NCBI GenBank assembly: GCA_030693515.1
Contig: JAUYAK010000099.1
Coordinates: forward strand, 62,001-126,000
DNA: 64,000 nucleotides
Reading direction: 5' to 3'
From: Opitutaceae bacterium
GTDB taxonomy: Bacteria > Verrucomicrobiota > Verrucomicrobiia > Opitutales > Opitutaceae
Below the pieces are notes generated by a model. That model was not told the DNA's origin, searched no databases, and worked only from the letters and a program-made list of their open reading frames with translations. The position numbers and the translations under genes were made by a program. Of this stretch, positions 56,651 through 64,000 are shown in pieces (position 1 is the stretch's first letter; the number at the start of each line of letters is the position of its first letter).

Positions 56651-59593
56651 ATGCCTTCTCCGCTTCGCCCATTTCTCGCGGTCTTCGCCGCGCTGTCCCT
56701 CTCGATCGTTTGCGCACTCGCGCAGGCACAGGAACCCACCGGCGCGTTCGGCCCGTGGCTGGATTCCAATCGCGACGAGCCTGCCGGCATGAAGTATCGC
56801 ACCTTCACGAGCAAGCTCGCCGCTACTGATGTCAGCTACCTCATTTACCTGCCGCCCGGCTATGAAGCGAACGCAGCCCAGCGTTATCCGGTAGTGTATT
56901 GGCTTCATGGCCGCGGCGGCAGCCAGACCGGCGCCGCCACGTTTGCGAGCCGGCTCGACGCCGTGATCACTAGCGGCAAGGCCCCGGGGATGATCGTCAT
57001 CGGCGTCAACGGCCGAAAGATCTCCAGTTGGGTCGACGCCTTCGATGGAAAATCTCCCCTCCAGTCCGTCATCGTCAAGGAGCTCATCCCGCACATCGAC
57101 GACACCTACCGCACGATCGCAAAGCGCGAAGCCCGCGCCATCGAAGGATTCTCGATGGGCGGCGCCGGTGCGCCAAAGATCGGCTTCAAATATCCCGAAC
57201 TCTTCGGCGCTGTCGGAGTAGTCAGCGGCGCGTTGCATGACCTTGCGAGCTACTCGTCACGCGGCACCGCGTTTCAGGACATCTACGGCGGCAACAAAAA
57301 CTATTTCGAGGCCAACGATCCGTGGAACGTGCTTAGGAAAAACGCCGATGCTATCCGCGGTCGCATATTCGTCCGAGTCGCAGTCGGCGGAAAAGACAAT
57401 CTCCTCGAAAAAAACACCGCGTATCACGAATTGCTGACCACCCTGAAAATCGAGCACGAGTTCGACGTGGTGCCCGAAGCGGTCCACAATCCTGGGCAGG
57501 TTTACGACGGCTTGGGCGACAAGACGTGGGCGTTCTACACGCGCGCCTTCGGTCGCCTCGCCACCCAACCCGCAGCCGCCACACCCGCCATCGCCCGTGG
57601 GTCGAATGAGGCCCCGAATGCGTGGACCGGTGTTGGCACCATCGAAGGTTGGCGGACGTTTACGGTGAAAACCGAAGACGGTCACGAGACTCCTGCCATC
57701 TGGGCCGCACCCGACGGTCCGGGGCCGTTCCCCGCCGTCGTCTGGTTCCACGGCGCCCCGCCCGCACAGGGCGAACGTGGCGAGCGCAACGAAGCGAATC
57801 GCGGCCGCTTCGATCTTTTTCTGAAAGCCGGTTTCGTGGTGTGTCTCGGCGATTACCGTGGCGAGCCTTCGGCAGGGAGCGGAATTTCCGGCGTCGACGA
57901 CGCGGCCGCCATCATCCGCCACGTCAAGACGCTCCCCCGGGTCGATCCGCAACGCGTGGCTGCGATGGGGCACAGCCTGGGTGGGGCGACGGCTTTTTTT
58001 GCGGCCACGCGCGAGCCGGTCGCCTGCGTCGTCGACAGCGCTGCCGCCGCCTATGCCGTGCTCGACATGCCGATGGGCAGCTTGCGGGGCAAGCCAGCTG
58101 GCGGCGAGCTTCCCGAGGATCAATTCAACCGCGCCCACGCCGGCGCGATTCTAAACAGAATCAACGCCCCCACCCTCATCCTCTACGGCGAATCCGACCC
58201 CCTCAGTCGGATCAACAAGACGATCTACGACTTGATGAAGGGACTGGGCAAGAACGTGCGACTCGAGACCTTCGCCGGCGAACATCACGGCATGCTCTTT
58301 CGACCGAGCGACCGCGAGCGCGGCCTGCGCGCCTGGACCACGATGGTGGAATTTGTTTCGAGCATCCTGCTCCCGCCGACCTCCGCGAAAACGTCCGCAG
58401 GCCCTGCAACCGCCGCGCCCGTCCGTTCGGCCGACGCCCCCCCACGCGTGCCTGCCGGCACCAAAGTTCTTCGCGATCTCGCCTATGTCTCCAAAGGTCA
58501 TGAGCGCCAGAAGCTCGACCTGTATCTCCCGGAAAAATCCGATCGCCCGTTGCCGCTCGTCGTCTGGATTCACGGCGGCGGCTGGGCGGCCGGTGACAAG
58601 CGCGAAGGAGGCACGCCGGTCAACGCCGGTTACCCTACGCGCGGCTACGCGGTCGCCAGCCTCAACTACCGCCTCAGCGGGGATGCGATTTTTCCAGCAC
58701 AAATCGAAGACTGCAAAGCCGCGATCCGGTGGCTCCGCGCCCACGCGAAGGATTACAAGCTCGATCCGACCCGCATCGGCGTCTGGGGCACCTCGGCGGG
58801 CGGACACCTCGTCGCGCTCCTGGGCGCGACTGGCGGCATGCGCGAGTTCGACGTCGGCGAAAACCTCGACCAATCCAGCTCCGTCGAGGCCGTCTGCGAT
58901 TACTTCGGGCCCACCGACCTCCTGCAAATGGACGCACACGCGCTGCCCGGCGCGCGACTCAAGCATGACGCCGCCACCTCGCCCGAGTCGCGGCTCGTGG
59001 GCGGCCCAATTCAGGAAAAGCCGTTTCGTGATCGCGCCGCGCGCGTGAACCCGATCCCATATCTCACCAGGAGCGCGCCGCCCCACCTGATTGTGCACGG
59101 CGATCAAGACCCGCTCGTGCCCCACCACCAAAGCCAACTGCTTTTCGCGGCCTTGAAGCAAACGGGCGTGCCCGTGCGTTTCCATACGATCAAAGGCGCA
59201 GGTCACGGTGTCGGCTTCGGCGGCCGAGAGGTAAGCGAGATGGTCGGCGCATTTTTCGACCACCACTTGCTTGACAAGCAAACCGCCGCAGCCGACTGGC
59301 CCATCGCAATGACGTCCGAGAGCGCGGCGTCAGCCATCCCACCTGCGCCGGCAGCTCAATCCACGTCGCCAGCCGCGTCAGCGCCTGCGCAACCCAACAA
59401 CGGAAAGACAGCCCCGGCCCAAGGACAGCGGCCAACGTGGGACCAAATACTTGCCCGCGAGGACGCCGATCACGACGGCAAGATCACGCGCGAGGAATTC
59501 AAGGGACCGCCTCCCCTCTTCTCCCGACTCGATCGCAACGGCGACGGTGTGCTCACCAAAGAGGAATTCGAATCTGCCGGTGCGCCGCGTTAA
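56651..59593 (+). CDS. secreted triple esterase with paired EF-hands
   Basis: This is a 980-residue exported protein from ATG 56651 (signal FLAVFAALSLSIVCALAQA). Module 1 (about 45-310) is an esterase D/feruloyl-esterase type: YPVVYWLHGRGGSQTG, elbow EGFSMGGAGA (Ser168). Module 2 (about 332-585) is a dienelactone-hydrolase/acetyl-xylan-esterase type: FPAVVWFHGAPP, AAMGHSLGGATA (Ser about 441), LILYGESDPLSR, EHHGMLF. Module 3 (about 602-890) is BD-FAE-like: VVWIHGGGWAAGD, GVWGTSAGGHL (Ser about 715), VHGDQDPLVPHH, GAGHGVGFGG. After an Ala/Pro linker come two EF-hands, DADHDGKITREE and DRNGDGVLTKEE. All three catalytic sets look intact. It is suited to removing feruloyl and acetyl esters from plant polysaccharide. 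Confidence 0.87.
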   Translation: MPSPLRPFLAVFAALSLSIVCALAQAQEPTGAFGPWLDSNRDEPAGMKYRTFTSKLAATDVSYLIYLPPGYEANAAQRYPVVYWLHGRGGSQTGAATFASRLDAVITSGKAPGMIVIGVNGRKISSWVDAFDGKSPLQSVIVKELIPHIDDTYRTIAKREARAIEGFSMGGAGAPKIGFKYPELFGAVGVVSGALHDLASYSSRGTAFQDIYGGNKNYFEANDPWNVLRKNADAIRGRIFVRVAVGGKDNLLEKNTAYHELLTTLKIEHEFDVVPEAVHNPGQVYDGLGDKTWAFYTRAFGRLATQPAAATPAIARGSNEAPNAWTGVGTIEGWRTFTVKTEDGHETPAIWAAPDGPGPFPAVVWFHGAPPAQGERGERNEANRGRFDLFLKAGFVVCLGDYRGEPSAGSGISGVDDAAAIIRHVKTLPRVDPQRVAAMGHSLGGATAFFAATREPVACVVDSAAAAYAVLDMPMGSLRGKPAGGELPEDQFNRAHAGAILNRINAPTLILYGESDPLSRINKTIYDLMKGLGKNVRLETFAGEHHGMLFRPSDRERGLRAWTTMVEFVSSILLPPTSAKTSAGPATAAPVRSADAPPRVPAGTKVLRDLAYVSKGHERQKLDLYLPEKSDRPLPLVVWIHGGGWAAGDKREGGTPVNAGYPTRGYAVASLNYRLSGDAIFPAQIEDCKAAIRWLRAHAKDYKLDPTRIGVWGTSAGGHLVALLGATGGMREFDVGENLDQSSSVEAVCDYFGPTDLLQMDAHALPGARLKHDAATSPESRLVGGPIQEKPFRDRAARVNPIPYLTRSAPPHLIVHGDQDPLVPHHQSQLLFAALKQTGVPVRFHTIKGAGHGVGFGGREVSEMVGAFFDHHLLDKQTAAADWPIAMTSESAASAIPPAPAAQSTSPAASAPAQPNNGKTAPAQGQRPTWDQILAREDADHDGKITREEFKGPPPLFSRLDRNGDGVLTKEEFESAGAPR

Positions 59594-59611
59594 CCCACCT
59601 GCGCAAATTCC

Positions 59612-60583
59612 ATGAACCGCCGCCACTTTATTTCCTCCGTCGCCGGTGCAACAGGCGTTGCGCTGACCGCCGGCGCCGCACCTGGCGAACCGACCAAGAA
59701 AACGCCCGCGAAACGCTACCAACGCGGAGTCAGCCCATGGCCCATCTCGCTCGATACCTCTACGATTCGACCTGCCTCACTGCGGGACAAAGTCCGAATT
59801 GCTGCCAAAGCAGGTTACGATGCGATTGAACCGTGGGAATGGGACTTGGCGCCATTCGAACAACAGGGAGGCGACTTGCGCGAGCTCGGCCGGGAGATTC
59901 GCGATTTGGGACTGACCGTTCCGAGCGTAATCGGATTATGGAATGCCATCCCGGAGACACGCGAGGCGTGGGAAGCCTCGCTCGAGGCTACACGCAATCG
60001 GATGCGGATGGCCGCCGCCATCGGCGCACAACATATCCAGGTCGTGCCAGGGCCGCGCCACCAGATCGTCGATCTGAAATGGGCCGCCGCACGCTACCGG
60101 GACTTGCTGGAGATTGGGATCAATGAATTCAATCTCATCCCCGCGATGGTGTTCTTGAAATTGTGGAAATTGCCGGTCCGCCTGGGCGAAGCCGCCGCCA
60201 TCGCCCTCGATGCCGATCATCCGAAGGCGAAAATCATCCCGGACGTTTACCATATGCATATTGGCGGCTCGGGGTTTCATTCGCTCAAGCACATCCGCGG
60301 CGATTTCATCGCTATCTTCCAATTTAACGACGCGCCGAACACACCCAGCATCGACCAGTTGACAGACGAGCACCGCATCTATCCGGGAGATGGCATCCTG
60401 CCGCTGACGCAATGCCTCCGCGATCTACACGCGATCGATTACCGCGGCTGCATTTCCCTCGAACTCTACAATCCGAACTATTGGAAGGAAGACCTGCAAC
60501 AGGTGGCTGAGACGGGCCTGCGGAAAACACTCGCCGTCATTCACGCTGCAGTAGGGTCCGTGGAAAAGGAAAACGCCCCGTGA
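59612..60583 (+). CDS. Tat-exported sugar isomerase/epimerase-like TIM-barrel protein
   Basis: This is a 323-residue protein with a Tat-like signal (MNRRHFISSVAGATGVALTA) and an AP-endonuclease-2/xylose-isomerase-type barrel. Seen are DKVRIAAKAGYDAIEPWEWD (first metal Glu), AAAIGAQHIQVVPGPRH, AKIIPDVYHMHIGGSGFHSL (metal Asp/His), FIAIFQFNDAPNTPS and RGCISLELYNPNYW (last metal Glu). Periplasmic members of this family act on keto-sugars or inositols. Here, with DUF1080 proteins in the window, 3-keto-sugar chemistry is a possibility. It lies 18 bases after the esterase and overlaps the next gene. Confidence 0.83.
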   Translation: MNRRHFISSVAGATGVALTAGAAPGEPTKKTPAKRYQRGVSPWPISLDTSTIRPASLRDKVRIAAKAGYDAIEPWEWDLAPFEQQGGDLRELGREIRDLGLTVPSVIGLWNAIPETREAWEASLEATRNRMRMAAAIGAQHIQVVPGPRHQIVDLKWAAARYRDLLEIGINEFNLIPAMVFLKLWKLPVRLGEAAAIALDADHPKAKIIPDVYHMHIGGSGFHSLKHIRGDFIAIFQFNDAPNTPSIDQLTDEHRIYPGDGILPLTQCLRDLHAIDYRGCISLELYNPNYWKEDLQQVAETGLRKTLAVIHAAVGSVEKENAP

Positions 60584-61563
60584 AGCGCCGCCGTTTTCTT
60601 CAAGGCGCGGCCGCCGCACTGGCCGCAGGCGCGAATCGGCACCTCCTCGCGGCTCCTGGCGCGAGCGCGCCGCGCTACCGTCTTGCCTTGGGACAATGGA
60701 GTTTTCATCGCGCATTCCGCGGCGAGCCAGGATCACCGAAACGCAACGGACTCGAGTTTCCCGGCCTGGCCGCCGAACTCGGCTTCGAAGGCGTGGACTA
60801 CAGCGGCCTTCTTCTCGGCGAGCACTACTCCGACTCCAGGTATCTCGCGGAACTAAACCGCCGCGCCTCCGATGCCGGCGTCAAAAACCTGCTCATCCTT
60901 GTCGACCTCCGCGATCCGCTCGGCGCACGCGCAGAGTCTGCACGGCGCGACGCGGTCGCGAAGTTTCGCCCGTGGCTGGAAGCCGCCTCCACACTCGGAT
61001 GCACTGGGATCCGGGTGAACGCGATCGGCGACGCAACGCTGCCCGCGGACGAACAGGCCCGGCTTGTATCCGACGGAGTGTCGCGACTGCTCGAGTTGAG
61101 CGGCCCTTTGAGCCTCGATGTGTTGATCGAAAACCACGGCGAGGGCCTCAACTGCGACGGCGCCTGGATCGCATCGGTGGTGAGGGGCGTCAACCACGCG
61201 CGCTGCGGCACCTTGCCCGACTTCGGGAATTTCCAGAAAAACCGTGCGCGCGGCGAATTTCACGACCGCTACGCTGGCGTGGCTGCAATGCTACCAGCGG
61301 CGAAATGCATCTGCGCCAAAGCGCACGACTTCGACGCGAATGGCGACGAGTGCCATACCGACTACGCGCGGATGCTTCGCCTTGTTGCCGATTCCGGCTA
61401 TCGCGGCTGGATCGAGGTGGAATACGAAGGCCCCGGCGGCGCACCGCGCACGCCGCCACCCGAACGCCCGCCCGCCGCCCCGCTCGACGAGCGCGAAGGC
61501 ACGATCGCCACCAAACGCCTGCTCCGAAAACTTCTCGCTTCCGCGCTGCACGCGCGAGGCTGA
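60580..61563 (+). CDS. Tat-exported sugar isomerase/epimerase-like TIM-barrel protein (second copy)
   Basis: This 327-residue protein starts at GTG 60580, overlapping the preceding stop (GTGA). It has a Tat-like signal (MKRRRFLQGAAAALAAGANR) and a barrel with LAAELGFEGVDYSGLLLGEH, LDVLIENHGEGLNCDGAWIA (metal Glu), CGTLPDFGNF (Asp), CICAKAHDFDANGDECHTDY (His/Asp) and YRGWIEVEYEGPGG (last Glu). It belongs to the same superfamily as its upstream neighbour but is only distantly similar, so the pair are not recent duplicates. Exported and tightly coupled, they probably work in sequence on one sugar product. Confidence 0.84.
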   Translation: MKRRRFLQGAAAALAAGANRHLLAAPGASAPRYRLALGQWSFHRAFRGEPGSPKRNGLEFPGLAAELGFEGVDYSGLLLGEHYSDSRYLAELNRRASDAGVKNLLILVDLRDPLGARAESARRDAVAKFRPWLEAASTLGCTGIRVNAIGDATLPADEQARLVSDGVSRLLELSGPLSLDVLIENHGEGLNCDGAWIASVVRGVNHARCGTLPDFGNFQKNRARGEFHDRYAGVAAMLPAAKCICAKAHDFDANGDECHTDYARMLRLVADSGYRGWIEVEYEGPGGAPRTPPPERPPAAPLDEREGTIATKRLLRKLLASALHARG

Positions 61564-61575
61564 CCTCAGACGAGC

Positions 61576-63045
61576 ATGTCGCCGCGCCCGCCGGCCCGAG
61601 GTCTTTTCGCCGCGACACTGGTCACGCTGGTGGCGCTTTCTCCGCCGTTCGCGACTGCGTCCGCCTCGTCGCAGCGTCCGAATATCGTCTTTATCCTCGC
61701 GGACGATCTCGGGTGGGCGGACCTGGGTTGTTATGGTGCGGATCTGCACGAGACGCCACACCTCGACCGGCTCGCACACGAGGGCGTGCGCTTCACGAGG
61801 GCCTACGCAATGTCCGTCTGCACGCCGACGCGCGCGGCCATTCTCACTGGCAAGCACGCCGCGCGGCTGCACCTGACGGTATGGCGCGAAAGCTCGGTTG
61901 AGCGCGAGGCACAGGCGCCCAAATCCCGGCGCAAGCTGCTGCCACCAGTCACGGTCCACAATTTGCCGCACAGCGAAATGACGATCGCCGAAGCGCTAAA
62001 GGCCGTGGGTTATCTCACCTTTCACGTCGGCAAGTGGCATCTCGGCGATGCCGATCACGCCTCGGAGACCCAGGGGTTCGATGTGAATATTGGTGGCACA
62101 CACTGGGGTTCGCCCACCACGTTTTTCTGGCCGTTCAGCGGCCCGAATGCGGGCCGCGAATTTCGCTTCGTGCCCGGCCTCGGCCTTGGCCGACCCGGGG
62201 ATCATCTCGGCGACCGGCTCACCGACATGGCGCTCCGGCTCGTCGATGCCGCCGGCGACCGTCCGTTCTTTCTCAATCTCTGGTATTACGACGTGCACAC
62301 GCCCATCGAGGCCCGGCCGGAGTCGGTCGCGCGCTATCGCGCCCGGGTGAAACCCGGCTTGCACCAACAGAACCCCGATTACGCCGCCATGCTCGCCAGG
62401 CTCGACGAAAACGTGGGCCGCGTCCTCGCGCACCTCGAACGGCGCGGGCTCGCCGGGCGCACGCTCGTCGTTTTTGCGTCCGATAACGGCGGATACATCG
62501 GTGGTTACCAGGGGCGCCCGGTGACGACGAACACACCGCTCCGCAGCGGTAAGGGCTCGCTTTACGAGGGCGGCATCCGAGTGCCGCTTATCGCCCGGCT
62601 GCCGGGGGTCACGCCGCCGGGCGCGGTGTGCGAAACGCCGGTCCTCTGCACGGATTTCTTCCGGACGTTCGCCGAGCTCGCCGGTGCCGATGGCGGCACC
62701 GCGAGCGATGGCATGAGCCTGCTGCCACTGCTCCGCGCCCCGCGTGCCACCCTGCCGCGCGACGCGCTCTTCTTTCACTACCCGCACTACTACGCGACCA
62801 CGTCGCCGGCCAGCGCGGTGCTCGCGGGTGATTGGAAACTGCTGGAGTATTTCGAGGACAACCGCGCCGAGCTATTCAATCTCCGCGACGATCCCGGCGA
62901 ACACCACAACCGGGCCGCCGACTCACCCGACCGTGCCGCCGAACTCCGTGCCCGACTCCACGTTTGGCGCAGCGAAGTTGGCGCGCAGATGCCCGTGCCC
63001 AATCCGCTCGCCGGCACCGTCAGCGCTCCGCGCCCTCCGCCGTGA
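61576..63045 (+). CDS. exported S1 sulfatase
   Basis: This is a 489-residue sulfatase with a signal peptide (FAATLVTLVALSPPFATASA). Metal-site Asp43-Asp44 is in IVFILADDLGWADLG. CTPTR (82-86) contains the cysteine matured to formylglycine. HVGKWHLGD and FASDNGGYIGGYQG complete the active site. It is of the arylsulfatase A/N-acetylgalactosamine-6-sulfatase type common in marine and soil Verrucomicrobiota. It lies 12 bases after the second TIM-barrel gene and is the last intact gene of the plus-strand run. Unlike the sulfatase at 47416 it works outside the cytoplasm. Confidence 0.92.
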   Translation: MSPRPPARGLFAATLVTLVALSPPFATASASSQRPNIVFILADDLGWADLGCYGADLHETPHLDRLAHEGVRFTRAYAMSVCTPTRAAILTGKHAARLHLTVWRESSVEREAQAPKSRRKLLPPVTVHNLPHSEMTIAEALKAVGYLTFHVGKWHLGDADHASETQGFDVNIGGTHWGSPTTFFWPFSGPNAGREFRFVPGLGLGRPGDHLGDRLTDMALRLVDAAGDRPFFLNLWYYDVHTPIEARPESVARYRARVKPGLHQQNPDYAAMLARLDENVGRVLAHLERRGLAGRTLVVFASDNGGYIGGYQGRPVTTNTPLRSGKGSLYEGGIRVPLIARLPGVTPPGAVCETPVLCTDFFRTFAELAGADGGTASDGMSLLPLLRAPRATLPRDALFFHYPHYYATTSPASAVLAGDWKLLEYFEDNRAELFNLRDDPGEHHNRAADSPDRAAELRARLHVWRSEVGAQMPVPNPLAGTVSAPRPPP

Positions 63046-63097
63046 GGTCGTCAAATCCATGCCGCCGGCTCACGAAATCGATTCAATCCCCGCAAAC

Positions 63098-63203
63098 ATG
63101 AACGCTACCCTCCACGAAAAACTGCCCCGCACTACGCGCCGGATCGCTCCTCCTCCTTGGCACGCTTCTCGCCACGTCACACACTAGCAACAACGCCGCG
63201 GTT
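63098..63203 (+). pseudogene. truncated start of a secreted-protein gene
   Basis: An ATG at 63098 opens MNATLHEK. In the +1 frame from 63123 the sequence reads CPALRAGSLLLLGTLLATSH followed by TSNNAA, a convincing signal-peptide core. It ends at about 63200 where the lacI relic from the other strand begins. It would need a one-base shift to be read through. I interpret it as the 5' end of a lost exported protein gene downstream of the sulfatase. The short length limits certainty. Confidence 0.45.
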
Positions 63204-63306
63204 CGCTGATCTTGGGATGATTGCGCAGCGCGCGCGCGACCGTCGTGCAGCTGACACCGGCCCGCTCGGCCACCTCCCGCATTCTGACTGGGTCCGGTTC
63301 CGGCAT
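63184..63306 (-). pseudogene. truncated lacI-type gene (HTH only)
   Basis: Forty codons from ATG 63306 to a TAG at 63184 encode VRMREVAERAGVSCTTVARA followed by LRNHPKISEPRRCC. The first 35 residues are a complete LacI-family helix-turn-helix. Similarity stops at ISE (about 63202), where the family normally continues with ATRxRV and a sensor domain. The rest of the gene is gone. It is divergent from nothing intact and lies upstream of the tail of the TonB receptor gene. Confidence 0.72.
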
Positions 63307-63447
63307 GAACGATACGCCCAATATCCGCGCCAAGAGCGCGCGCCGTCAAAGGTTAACCGCGATTCGGACTTTGCGTTCCTTGTCGCTCTCTCGCCCAGCG
63401 CCAGCTCTGGTTTCAGTTACCAGCATCGCGATGGTGCCGGAGCCACC

Positions 63448-64000
63448 TCAGAACTCGATCGAATTCCTGAACTCCCAGATCAATGGCGGAGCGACGCGCA
63501 CCTGCGCAAGTGAGCCGTCGGGCTGCGTGCTGATGGGAATGAGAGCGCGCTCGCGTATCACATTGCGCAACGCGAGTCGGGCCGTCCAAGCGGCCTTCGT
63601 CCACTTGAGCGGGATGCGATAGCTCGTCCACACATCGACATTCAACTCGGTCGGGCCGAAGAATGGACGATCAATATCCGAAACCAATTGTCCGTCCGGG
63701 TTGGTTTTGAGTGGGTAGCCGATGGCTACCTTGTCCTGCCAGCGGACCGCGCCGCCCACACCCGCGCCCTTGAGCCACGAGGCGTCTGAGCCGAATTCGT
63801 AATTCGTCACCAAGTTCGCGCGCCACTTGCGTTGCTCCGGTGAAATCCGGCCGTCCTGCGAAGCGATGGTGCGCGACGGAATCATCACCACGGGTTCATA
63901 CCACGCGCTGAATGCCGGGCTGCCCGGACCACGCGGGAGGTTGTAGACGGAGCGCCAGGCTGTCTGGCGCTGTGCAATGTAGCGGGCGACATCGGCGGCG
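63448..64000 (-). CDS. TonB-dependent receptor, 3' part (runs off the window)
   Basis: The last 183 codons of a receptor gene are open to the window edge. They show the late barrel strands of verrucomicrobial TonB receptors: YIAQRQTAWRSVYNLPRGPG, ISPEQRKWRANLVTNYEFG, GGAVRWQDKVAIGYPL and NVDVWTSYRIPLKWTKAAWT. RLALRNVIRERALIPISTQP leads to a final WEFRNSIEF. The terminal phenylalanine is the BAM signal. Only the start at the right, outside the window, would show the signal peptide and plug. Confidence 0.9.
   Translation of the reverse strand, partial: AADVARYIAQRQTAWRSVYNLPRGPGSPAFSAWYEPVVMIPSRTIASQDGRISPEQRKWRANLVTNYEFGSDASWLKGAGVGGAVRWQDKVAIGYPLKTNPDGQLVSDIDRPFFGPTELNVDVWTSYRIPLKWTKAAWTARLALRNVIRERALIPISTQPDGSLAQVRVAPPLIWEFRNSIEF

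Overview
The window is a high-GC, densely coded bacterial chromosome segment. It carries large TonB-dependent receptors without SusD partners, planctomycete-type cytochrome (PSCyt1/DUF1549) modules, DUF1080 proteins, many S1 sulfatases and glycosidases, and Tat-exported TIM-barrel isomerases. This mix points to a Verrucomicrobiota glycan degrader, most likely of the Opitutaceae type. That placement is inference from gene content only. I saw no rRNA, tRNA, insertion sequence, CRISPR array or phage gene.

Layout. (1) 1-11451, minus strand: 5' part of a PSCyt1/DUF1549 protein, a TonB receptor with an EF-hand, a GH115-like protein, a second TonB receptor, a serine hydrolase and a DUF1080 protein. 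An AraC regulator (11670) is divergent across a gap holding a direct repeat with a 21-bp period. (2) 12575-23858, plus strand: six secreted proteins, including a GH5-like protein, a 904-residue protein with an internal duplication, a glycosidase-FN3-polysaccharide deacetylase fusion and a sugar dehydrogenase-cytochrome c fusion. (3) 23937-27518, minus strand: SRPBCC protein, AraC regulator, Asp/Glu racemase-like protein, and a metallo-beta-lactamase-fold gene whose Tat signal is out of frame. (4) 27876-34584: LacI regulator (TTG start), GH101-like glycosidase, sugar ABC binding protein and two permeases without an ATPase. (5) 34737-44379: a complete 4-hydroxybenzoate/protocatechuate 4,5-cleavage operon (ligA, ligB, ligC, an aldo/keto reductase, ligU/galD, ligI, ligK, ligJ, pobA) followed by an MFS transporter. 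(6) 44553-63045: GH5-like, ROK kinase, signal-less sulfatase, MFS, SIS isomerase, multi-domain esterases, DUF3179, GH2 beta-mannosidase, a triple esterase with EF-hands, two Tat TIM-barrel proteins and an exported sulfatase. (7) 63046-64000: two truncated gene relics meeting at one junction, then the 3' part of another TonB receptor (minus).

How it may work together. Exported esterases, sulfatases and glycosidases would trim decorated plant or algal polysaccharide. The products would enter through TonB receptors, the ABC system and MFS carriers, and be finished by cytoplasmic enzymes. The lig operon would take aromatic acids to pyruvate and oxaloacetate. The main new observation is a short conserved motif, core ACGG(G/A)T(A/C)AA with a central CG, in six gaps: over the lacI start and upstream of the GH101-like gene, ligA, the GH5-like gene, the SIS gene and the triple esterase gene. 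This suggests one LacI regulon joining glycan foraging and aromatic catabolism. Gene decay is visible at three places: a 53-codon GH101-like C-terminal remnant, the frameshifted MBL gene, and the deletion scar near 63200.
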